This document shows, piece by piece, positions 1 to 6,228 of a stretch of 6,431 nt of DNA (positions are counted from its first letter, which is position 1; each line of letters opens with the position of its first letter). The translations under genes were made by a program, and so were the position numbers. The notes beneath the pieces are model-generated. The model was not told where the DNA came from. It saw only the letters and a program-made list of their open reading frames with translations, and made no database searches. Source of the DNA: CAZWRK01 sp964635875 (GTDB lineage: Bacteria; Pseudomonadota; Gammaproteobacteria; Burkholderiales; Aquaspirillaceae); contig CAZWRK010000188.1 in NCBI GenBank assembly GCA_964635875.1, positions 1-6,431 on the forward strand. Direction: 5' to 3'.

Positions 1-2081
1 CCGTAACGAACACGGGCGACACGAACGGTGCTGATGACATAAAAATCGGCGACGCAGCTGGTGGGGATTTAACGGGCACATACCCAAACCCTACGGTGGC
101 AGCGAACGCGGTAACAGACGCTAAATTCAGGCAGTCTGCTGGGCTTTCTGTGGTTGGCCGCTCTGCGAACAGCACGGGCAACGTGGCGGACATTACAGCT
201 GCTACCGACGGCCACATACTTCGCCGCTCAGGCACGACCCTCGGCTTTGGCACGATTGCCACGGCGGGCATAACAGACGCAGCCGTAACCTATGCCAAAT
301 TTCAGGACTTGGACGCGCTTTCTGTTTTTGGCAGGGGTGCGAACACGGCGGGCGTGGGCGCGTCAATAGCTGCTGGCACAGATGGCCATGTTCTTCGCCG
401 CTCAGGCACGACACTTGCGTTCGGCACGGTAGCGACGGCGGGCATTGCGGACGCGGCCATAACTGACGCGAAGCTGCGAAACAGCGCAGCCCTCAGCGTT
501 ATCGGCAGGAGCGCGAACAGCGCGGGCGTTCCCGCCGACATTGCAGCAGGCACAGACGGCCATGTTTTGCGCAGAAGCGGCACGACCCTCGGTTTTGGCA
601 CGGTCGCCACTGGTGGCATTGCTGACGGCGCGGTAACGATGGCTAAAATCAACCAAGCGGGCGCGACCTCTGGGCAGGTAATCAAGTGGAACGGCAGCGC
701 ATGGGCCCCGGCGGCAGATGACACGGGCGGCGGCGGTGGCGGCGGCGACATTTCAAACGGGGGCAACAGTTTTGGCGCGGCGTTCATTATCGGCACGAAC
801 GACAACAACACCGTTTCACTGGAACAAAACGGAACCAACGTGGTGACCATCGGCACAGACAAAAACATCACGGCCACGAACTCTGTGGCGGCCACCAGCA
901 CGGTGACGGACAGGTTAGTGATGCAGACGAACAGCACAGGTACGCCAGCGGCGGGTTTTGGCTCTGCAATCCTATTTCAGGGCGAAAGCTCCACAACGGA
1001 TAACCGAGAGATGGCTCGGTTTGGGGCGAGGTGGCAGACCGCAACAGATGCCACCCGCGAGGGGCTTTTCACTTGGCAATTAGGAAATGACGGCACGGCA
1101 CTGGCTGAGGTCATGAAGCTCGATGTGGCCGACAATACGGGCCGACTGCATGTCGGTAATACCAACCCTATAATAATAGGGGAGTCTGGCCTTTTGCTTG
1201 ACAAACCCTTTGTAATCAACAACCAATCCCACCAACTCAAAATTGGCGGGAACACGGGGAACATAATGTTGACAAGGTCAATAGCATCTGCGAGCACCCC
1301 CGTCGAGTTCAGCTTTTCAGCCGAAACGAGCGGGACTGCGGCAGCGGGGCATGGCGCAAGCATACTGATGCGAGCAGAGACAACGGTTGGTGCTGAACGC
1401 ATCATGGGAGCAATTAAGAACATCTTAACAGACGCGAACGAATCTACCAGAACCGCAGACATGATTTTCGACCTTACAAACTCTGCGGTAACTGCTGAGA
1501 AGTTCAGGATATATGCTAATGGCCGCGCAATGGTCGGCGGCGGAACAAACCAAGCGAGCGCAGCCTTACAGGTAAACAGTACGACGGGCGGCTTTTTGAA
1601 GCCCCGCGTGACTAATTCAGAGATGACTTCAATCGCTTCGCCTGTCGAAGGGCTTGAAGTTCACAACACGACAATAAAGGGCACGTGCTACTACGACGGC
1701 TCGAACTGGCGCAGGCAGTCATGCGCACAAACGCCGACCGTTGCGACGGGAACTGGCGCGGGCACAGGCGCGAGCGCATCAGTTGTGGGCAACGACATGA
1801 GCGGAATCATTACCGTGACGTTCGGCACTTCGCCCGCTACAGATGCGGTGACACTTACCCTAACCTTCCACACGGCTTGGCAGGTTGCCCCTTCGAGCGT
1901 GGTCATAAGCGCAGCGAACAACGACGCGCCCAACATCCTGTACCTCGCGGGTGGCAGCCGCTGCCACTTTGCACCGGAAAGCGGCATAAGCACTACTCAG
2001 TTTACTATCCGCTCTGGCACTGCTGGCAATACAGGCGTGAGCGGAACGACATACAAAATCCACTACCAAGTAATTCAGTGA
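1..2081 (+). CDS. Phage tail fibre / receptor-binding fibre protein, 5'-truncated by the window edge
   Basis: The frame is open from base 3, so the GTG at 96 is an internal codon and the true start lies outside the window. Upstream of 96 the frame reads GGDLTGTYPNPTV, a motif very common in phage tail fibres. Counting residues from base 96, three 58-residue repeats span about 5-178 (AVTDAKF, AVTYAKF, AITDAKL, with a fourth start AVTMAKI at 179). Next come SGQVIKWNGSAWAPAADD (193-209) and a seven-glycine hinge (211-217). A shaft module begins GTPAAGFGSAILFQ at 282 and recurs, diverged, as GTAAAGHGASILMR at 413. A GFLKPRVTNSEM...GLEVHNT...YYDGSNW segment (499-538) is typical of fibre ends, followed by a Gly/Ala/Thr-rich beta-type tip to residue 661. 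I see no S74 chaperone domain. The likely role is host recognition on the virion. The fibre assignment is firm; the receptor is unknown. Confidence 0.9.
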   Translation, partial: VTNTGDTNGADDIKIGDAAGGDLTGTYPNPTVAANAVTDAKFRQSAGLSVVGRSANSTGNVADITAATDGHILRRSGTTLGFGTIATAGITDAAVTYAKFQDLDALSVFGRGANTAGVGASIAAGTDGHVLRRSGTTLAFGTVATAGIADAAITDAKLRNSAALSVIGRSANSAGVPADIAAGTDGHVLRRSGTTLGFGTVATGGIADGAVTMAKINQAGATSGQVIKWNGSAWAPAADDTGGGGGGGDISNGGNSFGAAFIIGTNDNNTVSLEQNGTNVVTIGTDKNITATNSVAATSTVTDRLVMQTNSTGTPAAGFGSAILFQGESSTTDNREMARFGARWQTATDATREGLFTWQLGNDGTALAEVMKLDVADNTGRLHVGNTNPIIIGESGLLLDKPFVINNQSHQLKIGGNTGNIMLTRSIASASTPVEFSFSAETSGTAAAGHGASILMRAETTVGAERIMGAIKNILTDANESTRTADMIFDLTNSAVTAEKFRIYANGRAMVGGGTNQASAALQVNSTTGGFLKPRVTNSEMTSIASPVEGLEVHNTTIKGTCYYDGSNWRRQSCAQTPTVATGTGAGTGASASVVGNDMSGIITVTFGTSPATDAVTLTLTFHTAWQVAPSSVVISAANNDAPNILYLAGGSRCHFAPESGISTTQFTIRSGTAGNTGVSGTTYKIHYQVIQ
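108..629 (+). repeat. Three tandem 174-bp (58-residue) coding repeats in the tail fibre
   Basis: Units occupy 108-281, 282-455 and 456-629, with a partial fourth beginning at 630. Each encodes A-V/I-T-x-A-K, then LSVxGRxANxxG, TDGHxLRRSGTTLxFGTxATxGI. The most conserved nucleotide part encodes the RRSGTTL segment. The units are in frame and diverged at many positions, so they look like an old protein-level duplication making a repetitive shaft and not a recent DNA duplication. Confidence 0.9.
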
Positions 2082-2296
2082 TGAAAAAACCGATTTTCAA
2101 AAAAGGCGACATAGTTCTTTTTTTGTACGACGGCATGAAGTACGAAGTGCGCTACATCACGAACGAAAGCGGCTCAGAGCCGGGCGAGCGCATGTACGTC
2201 CTTTTCCTCGCAGGCCGATGGCCTTGGCAGTCTCGCCGAGCAGTAACGCTGCCAGAATCAGCAGCAGAGCAGTTGCTCGCAGCATCTTCGCTTTAA
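2081..2296 (+). CDS. Small 71-residue protein of unknown function, translationally coupled to the tail fibre
   Basis: The ATG at 2081 shares its A with the fibre gene's TGA stop (ATGA overlap), which favours translational coupling and fixes this start over the longer open frame that runs back through the fibre gene. The product starts MKKPIFKKGDIVLFLYDGMKYEVRYI, a hydrophilic start followed by alternating hydrophobic beta-strand-like stretches, and ends in an alanine-rich helix-like tail (LPESAAEQLLAASSL). There is no signal peptide or membrane segment. The KKGDIV...YEVRYI pattern resembles small SH3-like or KOW-like barrels, but this is a visual impression only. I do not recognise the family. 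Its place between the fibre and lysis genes would suit a fibre assembly factor or another late accessory protein; nothing in the sequence decides this. Confidence 0.72.
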   Translation: MKKPIFKKGDIVLFLYDGMKYEVRYITNESGSEPGERMYVLFLAGRWPWQSRRAVTLPESAAEQLLAASSL

Positions 2297-2347
2297 TCCG
2301 GCCGCGCCTCAAGGCACAAAAATGCTTCACCCGCAAAAACATGAAAA

Positions 2348-2629
2348 ATGTACTCTATTTCTTCGCTTTCCAAGGAGTTCGTGCGGAACACGGTAGGGGC
2401 TTCGCTCGCGCTGCTGTGCATAGCGGTATCGGTTCTTTTCTGGGAGAATGCTTCATTGCAAGACGACATAAGGGACTGCCACGGCTCGCAGGCGGAGACG
2501 GAACGGAGGTGCGCGGCGGAAAAAGATTCGTTGCGGAGGGAGCAGCTACGGTTCATTCAGACCAGCTTGGAGCGTTTGCAGCGGCTGGAGGAACGGGCAA
2601 AGCCCCGGAAAAGGGCGGCTCAAAGGTAG
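2348..2629 (+). CDS. Membrane-anchored coiled-coil protein, candidate inner-membrane spanin (Rz-like)
   Basis: 93 residues from ATG 2348, where an in-frame TGA at 2342-2344 excludes a longer N-terminus. A short cytoplasmic-type N-terminus with K9 and R13 precedes one hydrophobic segment at about 15-32 (TVGASLALLCIAVSVLFW). The rest, about 35-85, is strongly charged and helical with heptad-like spacing (LRREQLRFIQTSLERLQRLEERAK), ending in a basic tail. Three cysteines lie at 24, 44 and 55. An N-terminal signal anchor plus a periplasmic coiled coil is the architecture of i-spanins, which link inner and outer membranes in the last step of Gram-negative phage lysis. The location just before the protease, holin-like and amidase genes, and the overlap with a lipoprotein-like frame, support this. 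Spanins diverge quickly, so the call rests on architecture and context; another small membrane protein is possible. Confidence 0.6.
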   Translation: MYSISSLSKEFVRNTVGASLALLCIAVSVLFWENASLQDDIRDCHGSQAETERRCAAEKDSLRREQLRFIQTSLERLQRLEERAKPRKRAAQR

Positions 2630-2856
2630 CTCGCATCGTAGCTCTTTTCGCCTGCCTTTCTTTTTTCGGCATGTGCGAAAAAGACAGCCTTTCGGCAGTT
2701 GGGGGCGGGGCAAAGGAGCGGGCAACTTTGTCGGACAGCCTTTCGCGCGCGACCTCAGACCTCGAAAAACGCTTGTCAGAAATGGAGGCTGGCAGCAAAA
2801 AACAAACAGGGATAAGGCCAGTCCGGGCGAGCGACCTGGTCGGCGAACAACAATAA
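2626..2856 (+). CDS. Candidate outer-membrane spanin lipoprotein (Rz1-like); start codon unresolved
   Basis: In the frame one base back from the i-spanin candidate, the sequence reads KVARIVALFACLSFFGMC then EKDS: basic residues, a hydrophobic core and a cysteine, like a lipoprotein signal. The roughly 60 residues that follow are charged and partly helical (ATLSDSLSRATSDLEKRLSEMEA), end in IRPVRASDLVGEQQ and stop with TAA at 2854. This is the size and layout of an o-spanin. The start is a problem: 2626 is only the left edge of the convincing segment and its codon is GTA. The nearest ordinary starts are GTG 2509, which gives a long unlike N-terminus, and ATG 2671, which begins just before the cysteine and loses the signal. 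A non-standard start, frameshifting from the upstream gene, or a sequence error would each explain it. The lipobox (FGM before Cys) is also weak; LFA-C earlier is an alternative. Confidence 0.42.
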   Translation, partial: VARIVALFACLSFFGMCEKDSLSAVGGGAKERATLSDSLSRATSDLEKRLSEMEAGSKKQTGIRPVRASDLVGEQQ

Positions 2857-2875
2857 CCGTTTTAATTTTTTCAAG

Positions 2876-4432
2876 ATGAAAAAGACGCTTGTCATTTTTT
2901 TCGCGCTGCTGCTCTTTTCGGGCACGGCGGGCGCACAGATTTTTCAAAGCCCCTACAAAAAAGCGGTAGGCAGGGCAGAAAAAAAGAACGCCGACCTTTT
3001 GAAGGGCGGCTACGATTTTGTCATTGACCCCATCGAGCAAGTACCGACGAAAACGAGCCGCGCCACGGTGGCAAACCAGACCAACTGGGGCAAAGACCTG
3101 CTGCTGACCGCTGCGCTGCGCTCACGGCTTGAGGCCGAATGTCAGTACCGAGTGACGGTAAAGGTGGCGGACACGGGGCATCCCTCCCACTCTGCGCTAA
3201 GACAGGGGCAGATGGCGGCTGCTAACTACACGACCGACGCGGACGCTAACGACGGCAACGGGCACTCTACGCACGTCCTTGGGATTATCGCCGGTGACGG
3301 CGGCCTCGGTTTGCTCGACGCGCTCGTTGACAAGGGGTTGGTAAGGCACAAGGCATTGAAGGTGCTTTCAAATTCAGGCTCAGGTTCATTTTCTTGGGTG
3401 GCGACGTGCTATGCAGCCGAACGCGCAGAGGATAAGGCCATGCTCGACGCGGGCGGGTTTGTCGTTTACAACGGCTCTTTTGGCGGCGGGACTGGCACAG
3501 TGCAGGCCGTTGAAGACGAGCTGAAGAAATCCACCGACCTCGGAGCGGTGTTCATTTTCGCCGCTGGCAACACCGGGGGCGCGGGGGTGAACTACCCAGG
3601 CTCTGGGGCTTACTCTATTGCCTGCGCGTCGCTCGACCAGAGCCTTGCGCGTTCGTCGTACTCTACTACAGGCCCACAGGTTTGGGCGGCCATGCCGGGC
3701 AGGAACATCAATTCGACGTACAAGGACAACACCTACGCCTCGCTTTCAGGCACCAGCATGGCCACGCCGTTCCTGACCGCTGCCACGGCGGTCGGATTTT
3801 CCAAGTGGGGCAAAAAAATGGGCGACCTCGCCCGCGTCCGCGCATATCTCGCTTGGTGCTGCAAAGACCTGCCCCCGGCTGGCAAGGACAACGAAACGGG
3901 GTGGGGGCTTGCGCTCGTTCAAAATGTCCTTGACCGAGACCCCGCGCAAACGCCGGGGCTTCCTACCGACCCCCCTCCGCCCCCGCCCGCTCCCGGCCTA
4001 AAGAGCGTTACGCCCCTATGGGTAGCCCTCAAGTCCCCGGTGCGCGTTTTTTGGTCAAACGCCTCTGGCAGCGAGATTTCTGCGAAGACGCACAAAACTG
4101 CGGGGCAGGGAAGCCGCCCAAAATACAGGGCTTTGGCAAGCTCGGAGGTGGCGGTCATGCTCGAAATCAGCGTACCGTCCGATGCGGACGCTGCCACAAC
4201 GGCAAACAAGATAGAGGCGGAGGCCCAAAAGTATTTCACCAACCGGGGCTTCATCTTGCCACGGGGGAACGATGAGAGCTGGGCGGCTGTTTGGGCTGCC
4301 TACTTTTTAGAGATGGGGCTTTCGCAAAGCGGCTGGAAAAAGTGCTTTGTGAACAAGGCTACCTTCAAAAGCCAAGGCGGGCAGACGGTCGTGCTGCAAG
4401 GGGAGCAGCTAAGGCATTGGCTCGGCAACTGA
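2876..4432 (+). CDS. Secreted subtilisin-family (S8) serine protease with extra C-terminal domain
   Basis: 518 residues from ATG 2876. MKKTLVIFFALLLFSGTAGA is a clear signal peptide with a probable cut before Q21. The S8 core has all expected residues: catalytic Asp99 in VKVADTGHPSH, His130 in NGHSTHVLGIIAG, oxyanion Asn232 in FAAGNTGG, and nucleophile Ser294 in SGTSMATPF. About 70 residues between the signal and the core could act as a short propeptide. After the core (ending near 350) comes a proline-rich linker (364-373), then an unrecognised domain of about 140 residues containing KYFTNRGF and WAAVWAAYFLEMGLSQSGW. The enzyme should be active and exported to the periplasm or beyond. It begins 19 bases after the lipoprotein-like gene and precedes the holin-like gene, so it is probably co-expressed with lysis. 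Substrates could be envelope proteins, the S-layer or host competitors; this is inference. The family call is secure, the role is not. Confidence 0.93.
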   Translation: MKKTLVIFFALLLFSGTAGAQIFQSPYKKAVGRAEKKNADLLKGGYDFVIDPIEQVPTKTSRATVANQTNWGKDLLLTAALRSRLEAECQYRVTVKVADTGHPSHSALRQGQMAAANYTTDADANDGNGHSTHVLGIIAGDGGLGLLDALVDKGLVRHKALKVLSNSGSGSFSWVATCYAAERAEDKAMLDAGGFVVYNGSFGGGTGTVQAVEDELKKSTDLGAVFIFAAGNTGGAGVNYPGSGAYSIACASLDQSLARSSYSTTGPQVWAAMPGRNINSTYKDNTYASLSGTSMATPFLTAATAVGFSKWGKKMGDLARVRAYLAWCCKDLPPAGKDNETGWGLALVQNVLDRDPAQTPGLPTDPPPPPPAPGLKSVTPLWVALKSPVRVFWSNASGSEISAKTHKTAGQGSRPKYRALASSEVAVMLEISVPSDADAATTANKIEAEAQKYFTNRGFILPRGNDESWAAVWAAYFLEMGLSQSGWKKCFVNKATFKSQGGQTVVLQGEQLRHWLGN

Positions 4433-4492
4433 CGCAAAAAACGCATCAACAAATATTAACCGCCCCGACCTGGGCACAAACAAAAACAGTCT

Positions 4493-5443
4493 ATGCAAAC
4501 GCAAAAAAAATGGTGGGAGAGCCAAGGCTTCCTGCTCGCAGTTGTCGCCCTTATCGGCTCTTTCTGGGGGATGGCCGAGGGCGATGCAAAAAACATCGTT
4601 TCGGCAGTTGCGGGCTTAGTTTCCGCGATTGCCTTTGTCCTTCAATTTTTCAAAACCTCAAAGTTCAAAGGATGGAAAGAGGTGCTGCAAAACAGCAACA
4701 CATGGGCGTACCTTGTAGCTATTTTCGGCCTGTTCATCCCGTCAGCCGACCTGCTTTTCCCTGCGCTCAAAGACGTGTCCGACGCGCTGCTCTCAAAGAA
4801 CCTGGGCGCGATAATTTCCGCCCTGTTCACCCTCGGCGTGGTGCTGTTCAACATCATCAAATCGAGCGGCGCGAAAAACGCGGTGCGCGTGATTGCCCTG
4901 CTTTTCTTCGCCTCGCAGTTGAGCGCACAGGCAATAGCGTCGCCGCTCGTTGAGGCGACCGTTACCTCTGTTTTTGACGGCGATGGCTTTAACGTGAAGT
5001 TCGGAAAAGAAGCCCGCGTGACAAAGGTGCGGCTGCTGTGCATTGACGCACCGGAGCGGCGCGGCTACTCGCTAAAAGCGCAGCCATACGGCAACGCGGC
5101 GGGCGAATACTTGCGCGAACATGTGAACGGCAAATCAGTGCTGCTCGACACGGCGGCGACCAAAGGTCATAGCCGGGACATGTACGGGCGGCTGCTCGCG
5201 CACGCTTACACGTCTGACACGGTGAACATTCAGTTTATGATGGTAGAGGCGGGGCTTGCTTGGGCAGTTCGCCAGAACGGCCTAAAAGAGCCTCGGTTCA
5301 ACGACGTTCTTGAGCGCGAGATGAAGGCAGCGAAAGAAGAAAAGCGCGGCCTATGGGCGAGCTACATCACGCCAGCAGGGAAAAGAGCGCGGATTTTCAA
5401 GCCCGAGACTTGGCGCAAAAACTATTCCGTGCGCAAAAATTAG
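4493..5443 (+). CDS. Holin-like multi-pass membrane region fused to a staphylococcal-nuclease-like (SNase) domain
   Basis: 316 residues from ATG 4493, 60 bases after the protease stop, with an A-rich leader. The N-terminal half has hydrophobic segments near 11-29, 35-53, 71-92 and 104-122, with a short basic stretch between (KTSKFKGWK), the size and layout of a phage holin. A fifth segment, VRVIALLFFASQLSAQA (131-147), reads like a signal peptide ending in AQA. The SNase domain follows from about 153. Aligned by eye with staphylococcal nuclease, it keeps Asp164 (D21, in FDGDG), Arg180 (R35) and Asp185 (D40) in RLLCIDAPE, Glu188 (E43), and Arg233 (R87, in MYGR); T41 is Ala186. It should be a Ca-dependent nuclease cutting DNA or RNA outside the cytoplasm. 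No stop separates the halves. An internal GTG at 4883 could yield a separate secreted nuclease. The nuclease call is strong; the holin call rests on membrane pattern and position. Confidence 0.88.
   Translation: MQTQKKWWESQGFLLAVVALIGSFWGMAEGDAKNIVSAVAGLVSAIAFVLQFFKTSKFKGWKEVLQNSNTWAYLVAIFGLFIPSADLLFPALKDVSDALLSKNLGAIISALFTLGVVLFNIIKSSGAKNAVRVIALLFFASQLSAQAIASPLVEATVTSVFDGDGFNVKFGKEARVTKVRLLCIDAPERRGYSLKAQPYGNAAGEYLREHVNGKSVLLDTAATKGHSRDMYGRLLAHAYTSDTVNIQFMMVEAGLAWAVRQNGLKEPRFNDVLEREMKAAKEEKRGLWASYITPAGKRARIFKPETWRKNYSVRKN
4883..4933 (+). other. Internal signal-peptide-like segment with possible alternative GTG start for a free nuclease
   Basis: Codons 131-147 of the fusion gene encode VRVIALLFFASQLSAQA. 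GTG codons lie at 4883 and 4889. A basic residue, a hydrophobic core and an AQA end would suit signal peptidase I cleavage after residue 147, releasing the SNase domain to the periplasm. It could equally be a fifth transmembrane helix tethering the nuclease. A start at 4883 leaves a very short n-region, which weakens the separate-gene reading. Confidence 0.4.
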
Positions 5444-5447
5444 CGAC

Positions 5448-6056
5448 ATGCTGAAAATCGAAAAGCGGTATTTGCCGGACGGGCAGTACATCAAAGCTCC
5501 GGTAAAGAAGCAAAACATCATACTTCACCACACCGTTAGCTCCAACGCCGATTCGCCTTGGCGGTGGTGGGCGAGCACGCCGGAGCGCGTGGCGACCGCG
5601 TACATAGTTGCGAAGGACGGCACGGTGACGGAGTGCTTTGACCCGTCGCACTGGGCGTACCACCTTGGCATGAAGCACCCGCGCAACACCGAATTTTCGC
5701 GCCGCTCGGTCGGCATTGAAATCGTGAACGAGGGGCAGGTGCGAAGGAGGGGCGATCTGTGGGAATGGAATTTCCTGCACGGTGCAAAGCCCGGCATTTA
5801 CAGGGGCGAAGTTGTCGAGGCGCAGCCTTGGCGCGGCTTTTCCTTTTGGGCAGCCTACGCGCAGGAGCAGTACGAGGCGGTGGGCGAGCTTTGCGGTATG
5901 CTTTGCGACAGGTTCGGCATTGCTCGCACGGTCTGCGATTCGCTTTCGCTTGACCTTACAGCCCCCGACAGGTTTGGGGTTTGCAGCCACCGCAACCTCG
6001 TTGCGTCAAAGTTCGACCTTTCGCCCGCTTTTGATTTTCAGAAGTTTAAGTTTTAG
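5448..6056 (+). CDS. N-acetylmuramoyl-L-alanine amidase (amidase_2 family), probable phage endolysin
   Basis: 202 residues from ATG 5448, four bases after the previous stop. The fold's landmarks are in order: NIILHHTV with zinc ligand His27, ATAYIVAKDGTV with Tyr52, HLG at 72-74, SVGIEIVNEG at 87-96, and GVCSHRNLVASKFDLSPAFDF with zinc ligand His181, Lys188 and zinc ligand Asp190. These match the zinc amidases (T7 lysozyme, AmpD and AmiD group) that cut the bond between N-acetylmuramic acid and the stem peptide. It is longer than T7 lysozyme (about 150 residues), mainly through a segment at about 97-145 with YRGEVVEAQPWRGFSFWAAYAQEQ, a style I know from Bacteroidota amidases. There is no signal peptide, so access to peptidoglycan would need the upstream holin-like protein. 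It is the last gene before the terminator. Family certain; lytic role inferred from context. Confidence 0.93.
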   Translation: MLKIEKRYLPDGQYIKAPVKKQNIILHHTVSSNADSPWRWWASTPERVATAYIVAKDGTVTECFDPSHWAYHLGMKHPRNTEFSRRSVGIEIVNEGQVRRRGDLWEWNFLHGAKPGIYRGEVVEAQPWRGFSFWAAYAQEQYEAVGELCGMLCDRFGIARTVCDSLSLDLTAPDRFGVCSHRNLVASKFDLSPAFDFQKFKF

Positions 6057-6080
6057 TTTTTCTTTTCATAGTGTGTGACG

Positions 6081-6111
6081 CGCCCTCGGCAAATTGTCGG
6101 GGGCGTTTTTT
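6081..6111 (+). terminator. Strong intrinsic terminator closing the lysis operon
   Basis: An 11-bp stem pairs 6081-6091 with 6095-6105, with nine Watson-Crick and two G-T pairs and an AAT loop, and runs straight into six T residues (6106-6111). It lies 25 bases after the amidase stop and separates the late genes from the next promoter. Confidence 0.88.
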
Positions 6112-6195
6112 ATTGGGAAAAGCGGGATTCCCTTTCGTTGCAAAATGCGGGCTTTTTTATTAAATAAAAAAATATTCAAAAAAGTTTAAAAAATA

Positions 6196-6228
6196 TTTGG
6201 TTGGTAAATACTTATGCGTGTACCTTTG
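6196..6228 (+). promoter_or_regulatory. Bacteroidota-type promoter (-33 TTTG, -7 TAnnTTTG)
   Basis: TACCTTTG at 6221-6228 is a perfect match to the Bacteroidota -7 element TAnnTTTG. TTTG at 6196-6199 gives a 21-base gap and TTGG at 6201-6204 a 16-base gap; the first fits the known spacing better. The upstream stretch (6153-6198) is almost pure A/T, as in UP-like regions. Transcription would start near 6233-6237, leaving a leader of roughly 35 bases before the ATG at 6271. I saw no comparable match elsewhere on the + strand in the window. Confidence 0.82.

Noticed and set aside
96..98. GTG as the start of the tail fibre gene
   Set aside because: The frame is open back to base 3 and encodes the fibre motif GDLTGTYPNPT just upstream, so the gene begins outside the window.
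108..629. CRISPR-like array
   Set aside because: The repeats are 174 bp, in frame, diverged and without spacers; they are protein-coding repeats of the fibre.
302..937. Long open frame on the minus strand (211 codons) across the tail fibre repeats
   Set aside because: It mirrors the repetitive GC-rich fibre gene, has proline/valine-rich low-complexity content, and shows no recognisable motif. The + strand frame is clearly the coding one.
1685..2080. Upstream extension of the 71-residue gene back into the fibre gene
   Set aside because: The extension is Arg/Cys/His-rich shadow translation of the fibre tip. The ATG at 2081 with the ATGA overlap is the sensible start.
2857..2875. TAATTTTTT before the protease gene as a -7 promoter element
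   Set aside because: It lacks the final G of TAnnTTTG, has no TTTG at the right distance upstream, and would lie too close to the ATG.
2546..3040. Minus-strand open frame (164 codons) opposite the spanin and protease genes
   Set aside because: Rich in R, P, K and C without a domain pattern, and it runs against two better supported + strand genes.
4291..4953. 220-codon + strand frame overlapping the protease end and the holin-like region
   Set aside because: Arg- and Cys-rich out-of-frame translation of two convincing genes, with no motif of its own.
6116..6158. Possible second terminator hairpin ending in a T run
   Set aside because: AAAAGC and GCTTTT can pair, but only across a long loop with small unstable inner hairpins. 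It is much weaker than the stem at 6081-6105.
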